64,000 bases of DNA from Actinomycetota bacterium (lineage in GTDB: Bacteria; Actinomycetota; Thermoleophilia; Gaiellales; Gaiellaceae): NCBI GenBank assembly GCA_005884005.1, contig VAWI01000022.1, positions 1-64,000 of the forward strand. Reading direction: 5' to 3'. The notes under the pieces are model-generated. The model ran no database searches and was not told the origin of the DNA. It saw nothing but the letters and a program-made list of their open reading frames with translations. Below are positions 37,756 to 48,220 of the stretch, piece by piece. Both the position numbers and the translations under genes were made by a program. The stretch's first letter is position 1; each line of letters opens with the position of its first letter.

Positions 37756-37780
37756 CCGAAAAATGCTGCGCATTTTCCGG
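37756..37780 (+). repeat. AAAATGC-type hairpin, copy 2 (after ahcY)
   Basis: CCG-A-AAAATGC / GCATTTT-C-CGG with a 3-nt loop, beginning 2 nt after the ahcY stop. It is nearly identical to 30135-30158, including the A/C mismatch, and probably acts as a terminator. Confidence 0.6.
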
Positions 37781-37819
37781 CTGGCTGGCTTCTACCTTCA
37801 CTTGGCTCGGTAGATCGAA

Positions 37820-38557
37820 TTGAAGGCAATTGTTCTCGCAGCGGGCTACGCCACCCGGCTCTACCCGCTCACGCTCGATCAGCCCAAGCACCTGCTCGAG
37901 GTCGGCCGACGACCGCTCCTCGAGCGACTGCTCGCGCAGCTTGCGGAGATCGGGCAGCTCGAGCACGTCTACGCGGTCACGAACGCGAAGTTCGCTGACC
38001 GCTTCCGTGATTTTGCGTCGGCCTGGCGGGGGCCGTTCGACCTCTCCGTCGTTGACGACGGGACGACGAGCGACGACGACAAGCTCGGCGCAATTGGCGA
38101 CCTCGCGCTCGTGATCCGCCAGGAAGCGGTCGACGACGACCTGATCGTCGCCGCCGGCGACAGCATCTTCAGCGAGCCCGAGCTCGATGCCTTCGCCCGG
38201 CTTGGGCAAGAAAGGGATTCGCCGGTAATCGCGGTCTACGATGTCGGCAGCCCGGAGGCGGTCAAGCCGTACTCGGCGATCACGACTGACGAGCAGGGGC
38301 GGATCGTCGCCTTCGAGGAGAAGCCCGAGCGGCCCGACACAACGCTCGCGGGCATCGCGTTGTACTTCTATCCGCGCCCGGTGCTGCCGCTGATCCGGCG
38401 CTATCTCGAGGAAGGCAACAACCCCGACCAGCCCGGACGGCTGGTGCAGTGGTTGTACCCGCAGCTGCCGGTCTACGCATGGCAGGTACCCGGCCGCTGG
38501 TACGACATCGGCTCGCCGGAGACGCTCGCGCAGGCCGACCGCGAGTTCAGCGCTTAG
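37820..38557 (+). CDS. Sugar-phosphate nucleotidyltransferase
   Basis: A 245-residue nucleotidyltransferase with the start KAIVLAAGYATRLYPLTLDQPKHLLEV-type signature (nucleotide-binding loop with Arg and Lys), the metal block IVAAGDSIF and the late block GRWYDIGSPETLAQADREF. It fits the RmlA/GlmU-N group that makes NDP-sugars from sugar-1-phosphates; the sugar is unknown. The start is TTG 37820, the only start codon near the family N-terminus. It stands alone after the ahcY hairpin. Confidence 0.87.
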   Translation: MKAIVLAAGYATRLYPLTLDQPKHLLEVGRRPLLERLLAQLAEIGQLEHVYAVTNAKFADRFRDFASAWRGPFDLSVVDDGTTSDDDKLGAIGDLALVIRQEAVDDDLIVAAGDSIFSEPELDAFARLGQERDSPVIAVYDVGSPEAVKPYSAITTDEQGRIVAFEEKPERPDTTLAGIALYFYPRPVLPLIRRYLEEGNNPDQPGRLVQWLYPQLPVYAWQVPGRWYDIGSPETLAQADREFSA

Positions 38558-38607
38558 GCTCGCCCGTCCTGCCGGAGCGTGTCCTCGTGCCTGGCACGGC
38601 GGGACGG

Positions 38608-39068
38608 TCAGAGGTTCCAGCTCGCTTCGCCCGCGAAGCGGGAGATCACGCGTCCCTCGCCGCCCGCGAATGGCACGACCTCGACGTGCTGGGTGCGGAC
38701 GAGCTCGACGCCGCCGGTCTCGACCAGGACGTGCCGACCGTCATGCGACAGGCCTTCGGCGACGCCTCGGAAGCCGAAGCGACCGATCTGACGCAAGGTC
38801 TTCGTCTGCGGATCGACGGCGTACGGAGGCGATCCGAACTCGTTGATGAGGCCGGCGAGCAGAGCTCCGTTCGACCAGGCCACCGGCTCGAGGCCGCTGA
38901 TTCCCTGGCCCAGGACGCGCGCCGGAAGCGGCCCACCGAGCGAGCGCCGATTGCCTCCGTCAGGGTCCATCCTCCAGAGATCGCCTTCATCGCGGCAGGC
39001 TGCTTCGAGCCTCCGCAACCGGTGAGGGCGAGGGCCGCCGTTGCCGCAGCCGCCAGGAGAAGTTTCAC
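38608..39068 (-). pseudogene. Decayed lipoprotein with TolB/WD40-like beta-propeller remnant
   Basis: A lipoprotein signal peptide starts at GTG 39068 (VKLLLAAAATAALALTGCGG, lipobox Cys at residue 17). About 25 codons later the sensible frame jumps: DEGDLWRMDPDGGNRRSL onward, in a different frame down to 38608, reads as 128 residues of a TolB/WD40-like propeller (DLWRMDPDGG, GVAEGLSHDGRHVLVE). The first half of a normal propeller is missing. A deletion that also shifted the frame explains both. It lies between the nucleotidyltransferase and comF. Confidence 0.65.
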
Positions 39069-39110
39069 GTTCGTGATTCTTTCCTGACGAAGACGCCACG
39101 GAACGCGCCG

Positions 39111-39116
39111 TAGCTT
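39111..39116 (+). promoter_or_regulatory. -10 element of comF
   Basis: TAGCTT ends 6 nt before ATG 39123. Confidence 0.4.
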
Positions 39117-39122
39117 CCGAGG

Positions 39123-39776
39123 ATGCTCGACCTGCTCCTGCCGCAGCGCTGCGTGGTCTGCGGTTTGGGGGGTACGCAATTCTGCTCCACCTGCCTTACC
39201 CGCCTGCCTCGGATCGAGCCGCCCCTCTGCGAACGCTGCGGCACGCCGACCGCGTGGCCTGTGCGCCGCTGCCGGGAATGCGCGGGCCGGCGGCTCGCGT
39301 TCGCAAGCGCCCGCGCCGCCGTCCTCTACGACGACGCCGTCCGGGCACTCGTCGCCGCGTGGAAAGAGCGCGCCTTGCGGCGTCTCGCTGCGGGGGCCGT
39401 CTCGGTTGTGATCGAGGTCGTTCCGCCGCCAAAAGCGGACGTCGTCACCTTCATCCCGCCCGACCCGGATCGCGAGCTGAAGCGAGGCCATCACCCGCCC
39501 CGACAGCTGGCCGAACAACTAGCCCGCCGCTGGGAGCTGCAACTTGCCACGCCGCTTCGCCGCCGGGCCGCGCGGCGACAGCGCGGGCTCTCGCGTGCCG
39601 AGCGGCGCCGCAATGTCGCCGGCGTCTTCAGCGCGAAGGGCGCGGTCCCGAGGTCCGTCGTCCTGATCGACGACGTCTTCACAAGCGGTGCGACCGTCAA
39701 CGCCGCCGCCTCCGCGCTACGGAAAGCGGGAGCAAGGCGAGTCGAAGTCGTCACGTTCGCCCGAGTTGTCCGCTGA
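39123..39776 (+). CDS. comF: ComF family phosphoribosyltransferase-like protein
   Basis: A 217-residue protein with an N-terminal double zinc-ribbon (QRCVVCG, FCSTC, CERCGTP, CRECAG; eight Cys) and a C-terminal type I phosphoribosyltransferase fold. The PRPP-binding loop is VVLIDDVFTSGAT. ComF proteins take part in DNA uptake in naturally competent bacteria, but they are also widespread in species without known competence. The central block RGHHPPRQLAEQLA is family-typical. It stands alone, with a strong hairpin downstream (39813-39843). Confidence 0.9.
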   Translation: MLDLLLPQRCVVCGLGGTQFCSTCLTRLPRIEPPLCERCGTPTAWPVRRCRECAGRRLAFASARAAVLYDDAVRALVAAWKERALRRLAAGAVSVVIEVVPPPKADVVTFIPPDPDRELKRGHHPPRQLAEQLARRWELQLATPLRRRAARRQRGLSRAERRRNVAGVFSAKGAVPRSVVLIDDVFTSGATVNAAASALRKAGARRVEVVTFARVVR

Positions 39777-39812
39777 TTCGTCTCCCGAGCAGAGCGACAG
39801 GACAAAACAAGC

Positions 39813-39843
39813 TCGAGAGAAATGCGACCAGCATTTCTCTCGA
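39813..39843 (+). terminator. Terminator-like hairpin after comF
   Basis: TCGAGAGAAATGC and GCATTTCTCTCGA form a perfect 13-bp stem with a 5-nt loop. The AATGC/GCATT core echoes the hairpins at 30135 and 37756. Confidence 0.65.
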
Positions 39844-39857
39844 CAAGAGTAGTCCGC

Positions 39858-39863
39858 TAGATT
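39858..39863 (+). promoter_or_regulatory. -10 element of hpf
   Basis: TAGATT ends 6 nt before GTG 39870, consistent with a leaderless mRNA. Confidence 0.45.
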
Positions 39864-39869
39864 TGAGTC

Positions 39870-40394
39870 GTGCAGCTTCGCGTGAAGGGCCGCGGGGTCG
39901 AGGTCACCGACGCGATCCGCTCGTATGCCGAGAAACGCCTCGGCAAGCTCGAACGGCAGCTGCCCGATCCCAAGATCGAGCTGCAACTCTCAGCCGAGCA
40001 GAATCCGTCGATCAAGGACAGCCACGTGGCGGAGGCAACGGTGTGGACCAAGGGGCCGGTGCTGCGCGCTCGCGAGAGCTCCCAGGACGTCCGTGCCTCG
40101 ATCGACCAGCTCGTCGACAAGCTCGAGCGCCAGGCCACCCGCTACCGGGAAAAGAGAGGCCGGCGCCGTCGCCCCGGCCGGCAGGCACCCGACGAAGGAC
40201 TCCAGATGCCCGAAGAACCGCAGATCGTCAGGACGAAGCAGTTCGCAGTCAAACCAATGAATGCCGAAGAAGCAGTGCTCCAACTAGAGCTGGTCGGTCA
40301 CGACTTCTTCGTCTTCCGCAATGCCGACTCGAACGAGGTCAACATCGTCTACCGCCGCCGACAGGGCGGCTACGGCCTGATCGAGCCACAGTAG
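39870..40394 (+). CDS. hpf: Ribosome hibernation-promoting factor, long form
   Basis: Long HPF binds the 30S subunit and joins two ribosomes into inactive 100S dimers in slow growth. The 174-residue protein has the N-terminal S30AE domain (about 1-95, VKGRGVEVTDAIRSYAEKRLGKLERQL) and a linker rich in Arg/Pro. The C-terminal dimerisation domain is about 118-174 (IVRTKQFAVKPMNAEEAVLQLELVGHDFFVF block). The two-domain layout excludes the short HPF/YfiA form. The next gene starts 2 bases after the stop. Confidence 0.94.
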   Translation: MQLRVKGRGVEVTDAIRSYAEKRLGKLERQLPDPKIELQLSAEQNPSIKDSHVAEATVWTKGPVLRARESSQDVRASIDQLVDKLERQATRYREKRGRRRRPGRQAPDEGLQMPEEPQIVRTKQFAVKPMNAEEAVLQLELVGHDFFVFRNADSNEVNIVYRRRQGGYGLIEPQ

Positions 40395-40396
40395 CC

Positions 40397-40942
40397 GTGG
40401 GGCTCTTCAGGCGCGAGAGCCTCCACGAGCGGCTCGCGCGGGAAGGCGGGCTCGCCGAGCCGAGCGGCGTGCGGGCTGCCTGGGACGAAGCCGGAATTCA
40501 CGGCACGGCCAGGGCGAGGGAGTGGGATCTTGTCGCCACCGTCGCGGCGCCGGAGATCCAGGGCGACGCGGTGGATTTCGTGGCGCTTCCCGACGGCTCT
40601 CTGCTCGTCGAGGAGGAGCAGGGTGACGCCAACCTCGAGCCTCTGGCGACCGCCGTCGAGCAAAAGCTCCAGCCGCCCTATCGTGCGCGCGGCGCGCGCC
40701 AGACAGATGTGCTCTGGGCCGTTTCCGCCCGGCGGATCGAGACCGCGCGGTTCGAGGCCGACGGGGAGCGGGTCGACCTGACGGAGACGGCTGACGGCAA
40801 GATCCTGCGCGTCGACGGCATGCCCGTGTTCGGGAGCATCCCTGCCCTGGAGCAGCTCGGCGAGCCGGCCGGCCCGTCCTACGCGGTTCACGCTCAGCGC
40901 CTCGATGCCGATCTCTGGGAGGTCCGGGTTGCGACACTCTGA
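40397..40942 (+). CDS. Conserved hypothetical protein between hpf and secA
   Basis: A 181-residue soluble protein starting at GTG 40397 ([18 protein letters not shown]). No domain is recognised. It has no signal peptide or membrane helix and is rich in acidic residues ([18 protein letters not shown]). It starts two bases after hpf and probably shares its transcript. Codon use matches its neighbours, and the long frame upstream of the GTG overlaps comF and hpf in other frames. Confidence 0.65.
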   Translation: MGLFRRESLHERLAREGGLAEPSGVRAAWDEAGIHGTARAREWDLVATVAAPEIQGDAVDFVALPDGSLLVEEEQGDANLEPLATAVEQKLQPPYRARGARQTDVLWAVSARRIETARFEADGERVDLTETADGKILRVDGMPVFGSIPALEQLGEPAGPSYAVHAQRLDADLWEVRVATL

Positions 40943-40947
40943 GTCGC

Positions 40948-40953
40948 TACCCT
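40948..40953 (+). promoter_or_regulatory. -10 element of secA
   Basis: TACCCT ends 9 nt before ATG 40963; no ribosome binding site is seen. Confidence 0.4.
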
Positions 40954-40962
40954 GAATCTTTC

Positions 40963-43653
<2,691 letters not shown>

Positions 43654-43676
43654 CCGGACGGCGGCGACATGGTTGT

Positions 43677-43707
43677 AGGGACAGTCCCTTCAGGGCTGTC
43701 CCTGAAG
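43677..43707 (+). promoter_or_regulatory. Mutually exclusive hairpins between secA and prfB
   Basis: Hairpin 1 pairs AGGGACAG (43677-43684) with CTGTCCCT (43696-43703), with a nested CCC/GGG. Hairpin 2 pairs CTTCAGGG (43688-43695) with CCCTGAAG (43700-43707) over a CTGT loop. They share bases and cannot form together. They lie 24 nt after the secA stop and 32 nt before the prfB ATG. A terminator/antiterminator or start-control role for prfB is possible. Confidence 0.5.
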
Positions 43708-43738
43708 CGGGTTGAGCTGTCGCTAGCATCAGGGAGTC

Positions 43739-44846
43739 ATGACCGAGCCGACTCAGCAGCCCCTGGAGCACCAGCTCGAGGAGATCGGGACCCAGCTTGC
43801 CTGGGTCCGTGATTACCTTTGACCCGGAGAGGCTGAGGCGTCGCATCGCCGAGCTCGAGGAGGAGCTCGGCGCACCGGGATTCTGGGACGACCAGCAGCG
43901 CGCGGCGCGGGTTTCGGCCGAGCACGCGCGCCTTGCCAAGCGGCTCGAGCGCTACGAGCGGCTGTCACGCGACTATGAGGACGCGCGGGAGCTCTTCGCC
44001 ATGGACGGCGAGATGGCCGACGAGATCGCCGTCTCGGTCGCGCCGCTTCGGCGTGAGCTCGACCTGCTCCAGGAGGACGCGCTCTTCACCGGCGAGTACG
44101 ACGGCGGCGACGCGGTCGTTACGATCCACGCCGGGACGGGCGGCACCGACGCCCAGGACTGGGCCGAGATCCTGCTGCGCATGTACCTGCGCTGGGGCTC
44201 CGGCCGCGGCTTCCAGGCCGAGTTGGTCGAGGCGAGTCCGGGGGAGGAGGCGGGGCTGAAGTCCGCCACCTTCACGGTCAAGGGGGAGAACGCCTACGGA
44301 ATCCTCAAGGCCGAGCGCGGTGTCCACCGGCTCGTCCGGCTGTCGCCGTTCGACCAGGCACATCGCCGCCACACCTCCTTTGCGCAGGTGATCGTCAGCC
44401 CGCTGCTGCCCGAAGACGAAGACGTCGAACTGGACGAAGCCGACCTTCGAATCGACACCTACCGGGCGAGCGGCGCCGGGGGGCAGCACGTCAACAAGAC
44501 GGACTCCGCCGTGCGAATCACCCACATCCCGACCGGGATCGTCGTCCAGTGCCAGAACGAGCGCTCCCAGGCCGCCAATAAGCAAACGGCGCTGCGGATC
44601 CTCAAGTCCCGCCTGGCCGAGCTCGAGCAGGAAAAACGCGAGCAGGAGTTGGCCCGCGAGCGCGGCGCTGCCCAGCAGGCCGACTTCGGCAGCCAGATCC
44701 GCAGCTACGTCCTCCAGCCCTACCAGCTCGTCAAGGATCACCGCACCGGGCACGAAACCGGCAATACGCAGGCAGTTCTCGACGGCGACCTCGACGAGTT
44801 CATTCATGAGTACCTGCTCGCCAAAGCGGCGGGCAAGGCGATGTAG
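43739..44846 (+). CDS. prfB: Peptide chain release factor 2 (RF2), with programmed +1 frameshift
   Basis: RF2 reads UGA and UAA. ATG 43739 opens a 27-codon frame ending CTT TGA C (43817-43823): MTEPTQQPLEHQLEE... then a UGA stop. Reading resumes in the +1 frame at GAC 43821 (DPERLRRRIAELEEEL), giving a 368-residue product. This is the classical RF2 autoregulatory slip site. The RF2 recognition tripeptide is SPF (RLSPFDQAHRRHTSF), and the catalytic GGQ is in GAGGQHVNKTDSAVRITH. The AGGGAG before ATG is the ribosome binding site. The stimulatory AGGGGG upstream of the slip site in E. coli is replaced here by CGTGAT. A TTG start in the main frame at 43797 is not needed. Confidence 0.95.
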
Positions 44847-44922
44847 ATCCGGAGGCTTGGCTAGACTCTTCTGCTCGAAGCCCTACCGGAGCGACCCTGG
44901 TGGCCGCTCGCTTGACCCGGTG

Positions 44923-45693
44923 ATGGACACAGACCTGAAGACAGACACTCCGCTCGCCGTCGTCGAACGCCCCGAGGTGGACGGCGAGCTGCCGACGCCG
45001 AGCGCCGGCGCGATGATCGTCTTCGACGCTGTGCGCAAGATCTACGAGCCGAACGTCGCTGCGCTCATCGATGTCTCCTTCGTGATCGAGAAAGGCGACT
45101 TCGTCTTCGTGGTCGGCGCTTCGGGCTCGGGCAAGTCGACGGTGATCCGGCTGGTACTGAAGGAGATCGAGCCCACGGCCGGCAAGATCGTCGTCGGCGG
45201 CCGCGACCTGACCCGCCTGAAGCGTTCGAAGGTGCCGTTTCTGCGCCGCAACATCGGCTGCGTCTTCCAGGACTTCAAACTGCTCCCGGACCGCACGGCG
45301 GCCGAGAACGTCGCCTACGCGCTGAAGGTGCAGGGTGAGGGCAGCAGCTCGATCCGCCGCAAGGTGCCGGAGGTGCTCAACCTCGTCGGGCTTGCACACA
45401 AGATGAGCTCGCTTCCCGATGAGCTCTCGGGCGGCGAGCAGCAGCGCGTTTCGATCGCACGCGCCGTCGTCAACCACCCGCCGCTCTTGATCTGCGATGA
45501 GCCGACCGGAAACCTCGATCCGGACACCTCGGTCGGGATCATGCAGCTGCTCTACCGGATCAACCGCGCCGGCACCACGGTCGTGATGGCGACGCACGAC
45601 CGCGAGATGGTCGACAAGATGCGCCGCAGGGTCATCGCGCTCGACGACGGGCGGCTGGCCCGTGACGAGCGCCGCGGGGGATACGCCTCGTAG
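44923..45693 (+). CDS. ftsE: Cell division ATP-binding protein FtsE
   Basis: FtsE is the ATPase of the FtsEX complex, which activates peptidoglycan hydrolases at the septum. The 256-residue protein has Walker A GASGSGKS, the FtsE-typical FLRRNIGCVFQDFKLLPDRTAAENVA block, the signature LSGGEQQRV and Walker B LLICDEPTGNLDP. The first 30 residues (before MIVFDAVRKIYEP) are an extension that most FtsE proteins lack; ATG 45012 would give the standard length. Its stop overlaps the ftsX GTG by one base. Confidence 0.94.
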   Translation: MDTDLKTDTPLAVVERPEVDGELPTPSAGAMIVFDAVRKIYEPNVAALIDVSFVIEKGDFVFVVGASGSGKSTVIRLVLKEIEPTAGKIVVGGRDLTRLKRSKVPFLRRNIGCVFQDFKLLPDRTAAENVAYALKVQGEGSSSIRRKVPEVLNLVGLAHKMSSLPDELSGGEQQRVSIARAVVNHPPLLICDEPTGNLDPDTSVGIMQLLYRINRAGTTVVMATHDREMVDKMRRRVIALDDGRLARDERRGGYAS

Positions 45694-46574
45694 TGGCTCG
45701 ATTCAAGCTCCTGCTGTCCGAGGCGGTCCGCTCGCTGTTCGCGAACGTCTCCACGACCGCCGCGGCGACGATGACAGTCCTGATCGGGATGTTCCTGCTC
45801 GGCTTCCTGATCGGGCTCTCGACCTGGGCTTTCTCGCTCAGCAACCACTACAAGCACGAGCTCGTCGTGAAGGTCTACTTCGACCACGGCGTCGCCGATC
45901 ACGGCAAGGAAGTCAGCGACGTTCAGAGCAAGCTGGCCGCGAACCCGCTCGTCAAGTCCGTGACGCCGGTCTCGGCCGAAGCAGGCCTCGCGCAGATGCG
46001 GAAGAAGAATCCCGAGCTCTTCAAGGGGTCGACGCTCCCCTACAACCCGCTCGGGCCGGCGCTGACCGTGCAGCCGAAGCGCGGGGAGGACACGGTGAAG
46101 ATCGCCGACACTCTGCAGCCGCTCCCTGCCGGGGTGCACGACGTGAACTACGGCAAGAAGACCGCACACAAGTTGCTGACGGCCGCCAAGGTGATCGACA
46201 TCTTCTTCGTCCTCGCGGTGATCGTCCTGCTGGTCTCCTCGACGCTGCTGATCGGAAACACGATCCGGTTAGCGATCTTCTCACGGCGACGCGAGATCGA
46301 GGTGATGAAGCTCGTCGGCGCGACGAACTGGTTCATTCGCGGGCCGTTCATGCTCGAAGGCCTGATCACGGGCCTCGTCGGCTCGCTCGCGGCGATCTTG
46401 CTGCTCGTGCTCGGCAAGGAGATCGCACTGCCACGGATCATGCCGCACGTGATTCGCGCCTCCGACATCCACGCCTGGCCGTTCGGTCTGACGGCGTTGA
46501 TCATCCTCGGCACGGGGCTGCTGCTTGGCGCGGCCGGCTCCGGCTTGACGATCCGCAGATTTCTTCAGGTCTAG
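45693..46574 (+). CDS. ftsX: Cell division protein FtsX
   Basis: FtsX is the membrane partner of FtsE. The 293-residue protein has one helix near the N-terminus (about 18-45, TTAAATMTVLIGMFLLGFLIGL), a periplasmic domain (about 50-165) and three helices at the C-terminus (from about 166). FSRRREIEVMKLVGATNWFIRGPFMLEG is the conserved FtsX cytoplasmic loop. The GTG start overlaps ftsE by one base. The RNase R-like reading frame follows almost at once and has no canonical start between the two. Confidence 0.94.
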   Translation: MARFKLLLSEAVRSLFANVSTTAAATMTVLIGMFLLGFLIGLSTWAFSLSNHYKHELVVKVYFDHGVADHGKEVSDVQSKLAANPLVKSVTPVSAEAGLAQMRKKNPELFKGSTLPYNPLGPALTVQPKRGEDTVKIADTLQPLPAGVHDVNYGKKTAHKLLTAAKVIDIFFVLAVIVLLVSSTLLIGNTIRLAIFSRRREIEVMKLVGATNWFIRGPFMLEGLITGLVGSLAAILLLVLGKEIALPRIMPHVIRASDIHAWPFGLTALIILGTGLLLGAAGSGLTIRRFLQV

Positions 46575-46642
46575 AACCGGTTGTTGTAGAGCTCGCCCGG
46601 CGCGGAAAGCTGCTCGTCGGCGAGCCATATTTCACCCCCGGC

Positions 46643-48220
46643 GTGCCAATCGTGGTCGACCGCAAGGGCGCGGGGGACGCGCGACCCGGCGATCTCGCCG
46701 TCGTGTCCGGCCGGCGCGGGCGCGCACGCGTGCAGCGGGTGCTGGGCTCGGCCAAGCGGATCGAGAACGTACTCGAGGCCCTGCTCCTCGATACCGGGGC
46801 GCGACAGGGGTTCGAGCCCCATGACGCCCCGGCGCCGGCGCTCGAGGGGCGGGTGGATCTCCGCGATGAGCTTTCTTTCACGATCGACCCGGAGACGGCC
46901 AAGGACTTCGACGACGCGCTGACGCTGAAGCGGGACCGCGCGTACGTTCACATCGCCGACGTCTCGTACTTCGTCACGGTCGGTACACCGCTCGACCGCG
47001 GCGCGGCGGAGCGCGCGTTCTCGACCTACGTGCCGGGGCGGGTCGCGCCGATGCTGCCGCCCGATCTCTCCGAAGACCTCTGCTCTCTACGACCGCACGA
47101 GGATCGCCTCTGCGTCACGGTCGAAATCCCGCTCGCGGGCGGCGAACCCAACTTCTACCGCTCCGTCATCCGCAGCCGCGAGCGGTTCACCTACGGACGA
47201 GCCGAGGCCATCCTCGCCGGCCGCGAACGCGCGGAGCCCGACCTCACCGGGGCGCTGAAACGCGCGGAGGCGGTTTCGACCGACCTGCGCGAGCGGCGCT
47301 TCGCGCGAGGCGCTCTCCGCGTCGAGTCGCCCGAGATCGAGTTCGAGTTCGACGACCGCGGCGGCATCGCACGCGCCTGGCGCGCCGAGGAGGCGCACTC
47401 GCACATGCTCGTCGAGGAGCTGATGATCCTCGCGAACGAGCGCGTGGCCTCGCTGCTCGCAGGCCGTCGCCGCGAGGCGCTGTTCCGAGTCCACGAGCGG
47501 CCGGAGCCGCAGGCTGTCGAGCTGCTGCTGGCGAAGCTCGGCGACCTGAAGGTGCCGACGCCGGCCGCGCCGAAAGACCTCTCGGCCGCGGACGCCGCGG
47601 CGCTCGCCGCCGAGGCGAGCGAGCTCGTGACCGACTACTCGGCGAAGTCGGGGCGGGGAAGAGAGGCTTTCCCGTCGCTCGTGTTGCGCGCGCTGAAGCA
47701 GGCGCGCTACGACCCGCGGAACCTCGGCCACTCCGGGCTCGCAAGCTCCGCGTACTGCCATTTCACCTCGCCGATCCGCCGTTACCCGGACCTCGTCGTC
47801 CACCGCGCCCTGCTACGCGAGCTCGGCGCATCGGACGAGCCGCCGCCGGAAGACCTCGGCGATCTCGCCCAACATGCATCCGAGCGAGAGCGAGCCGCCG
47901 CCGATGTCGAGTATCGCGCGGACGACATCTGCCTGGCGTGGCTGCTCGACGCCGAGCTGTACGAACGGGGCTGGGACGATCCCTTCGAAGGGGAGATCAT
48001 CGGCGTCATCGGCTCCGGTCTCTTCGCCCGCTTCGGCGACGTCTTCGAGGGTTTCCTGCCCGCGCGCCGCCTTGCCGGCGACTACTTCGAGCTCAACGAC
48101 GTCGGCACGGCCTTGGTCGGCCGCCGCGGCGGCGGCACGTTTCGGCTCGGCGATCCGATCGAGGTCCGCGTCGAGTCGATCGACAAGCCCGCGGGCAAGG
48201 TCGAGCTGGCGCCCGGCTAG
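46643..48220 (+). CDS. rnr: RNase R/II-family 3'-5' exoribonuclease
   Basis: An RNB-domain exoribonuclease (about 525 residues from GTG 46643). The catalytic metal site is IDPETAKDFDDALTLKR. Other RNB blocks are VADVSYFV-type HIADVSYFV, HSHMLVEELMILANERVA and YCHFTSPIRRYPDLVVHR. The C-terminal S1 domain includes GEIIGVIGSGLFARFGDVFEGFLP. Homology-like sequence (VVVELARRGKLLVGEPYFTPG) continues upstream to about 46571 in frame, but that stretch has no ATG, GTG or TTG; AUU 46559 is the only unusual candidate. RNase R degrades mRNA freed by trans-translation, so its closeness to smpB and ssrA fits. Classical RNase R has extra N-terminal domains, missing here. Confidence 0.85.
   Translation: MPIVVDRKGAGDARPGDLAVVSGRRGRARVQRVLGSAKRIENVLEALLLDTGARQGFEPHDAPAPALEGRVDLRDELSFTIDPETAKDFDDALTLKRDRAYVHIADVSYFVTVGTPLDRGAAERAFSTYVPGRVAPMLPPDLSEDLCSLRPHEDRLCVTVEIPLAGGEPNFYRSVIRSRERFTYGRAEAILAGRERAEPDLTGALKRAEAVSTDLRERRFARGALRVESPEIEFEFDDRGGIARAWRAEEAHSHMLVEELMILANERVASLLAGRRREALFRVHERPEPQAVELLLAKLGDLKVPTPAAPKDLSAADAAALAAEASELVTDYSAKSGRGREAFPSLVLRALKQARYDPRNLGHSGLASSAYCHFTSPIRRYPDLVVHRALLRELGASDEPPPEDLGDLAQHASERERAAADVEYRADDICLAWLLDAELYERGWDDPFEGEIIGVIGSGLFARFGDVFEGFLPARRLAGDYFELNDVGTALVGRRGGGTFRLGDPIEVRVESIDKPAGKVELAPG

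Noticed and set aside
45662-46642. Long upstream extension of the RNase R frame over ftsX
   Set aside because: The extension up to about 46570 is Arg-rich shadow sequence of ftsX and the ftsE end; only from about 46571 does it look like RNase R.
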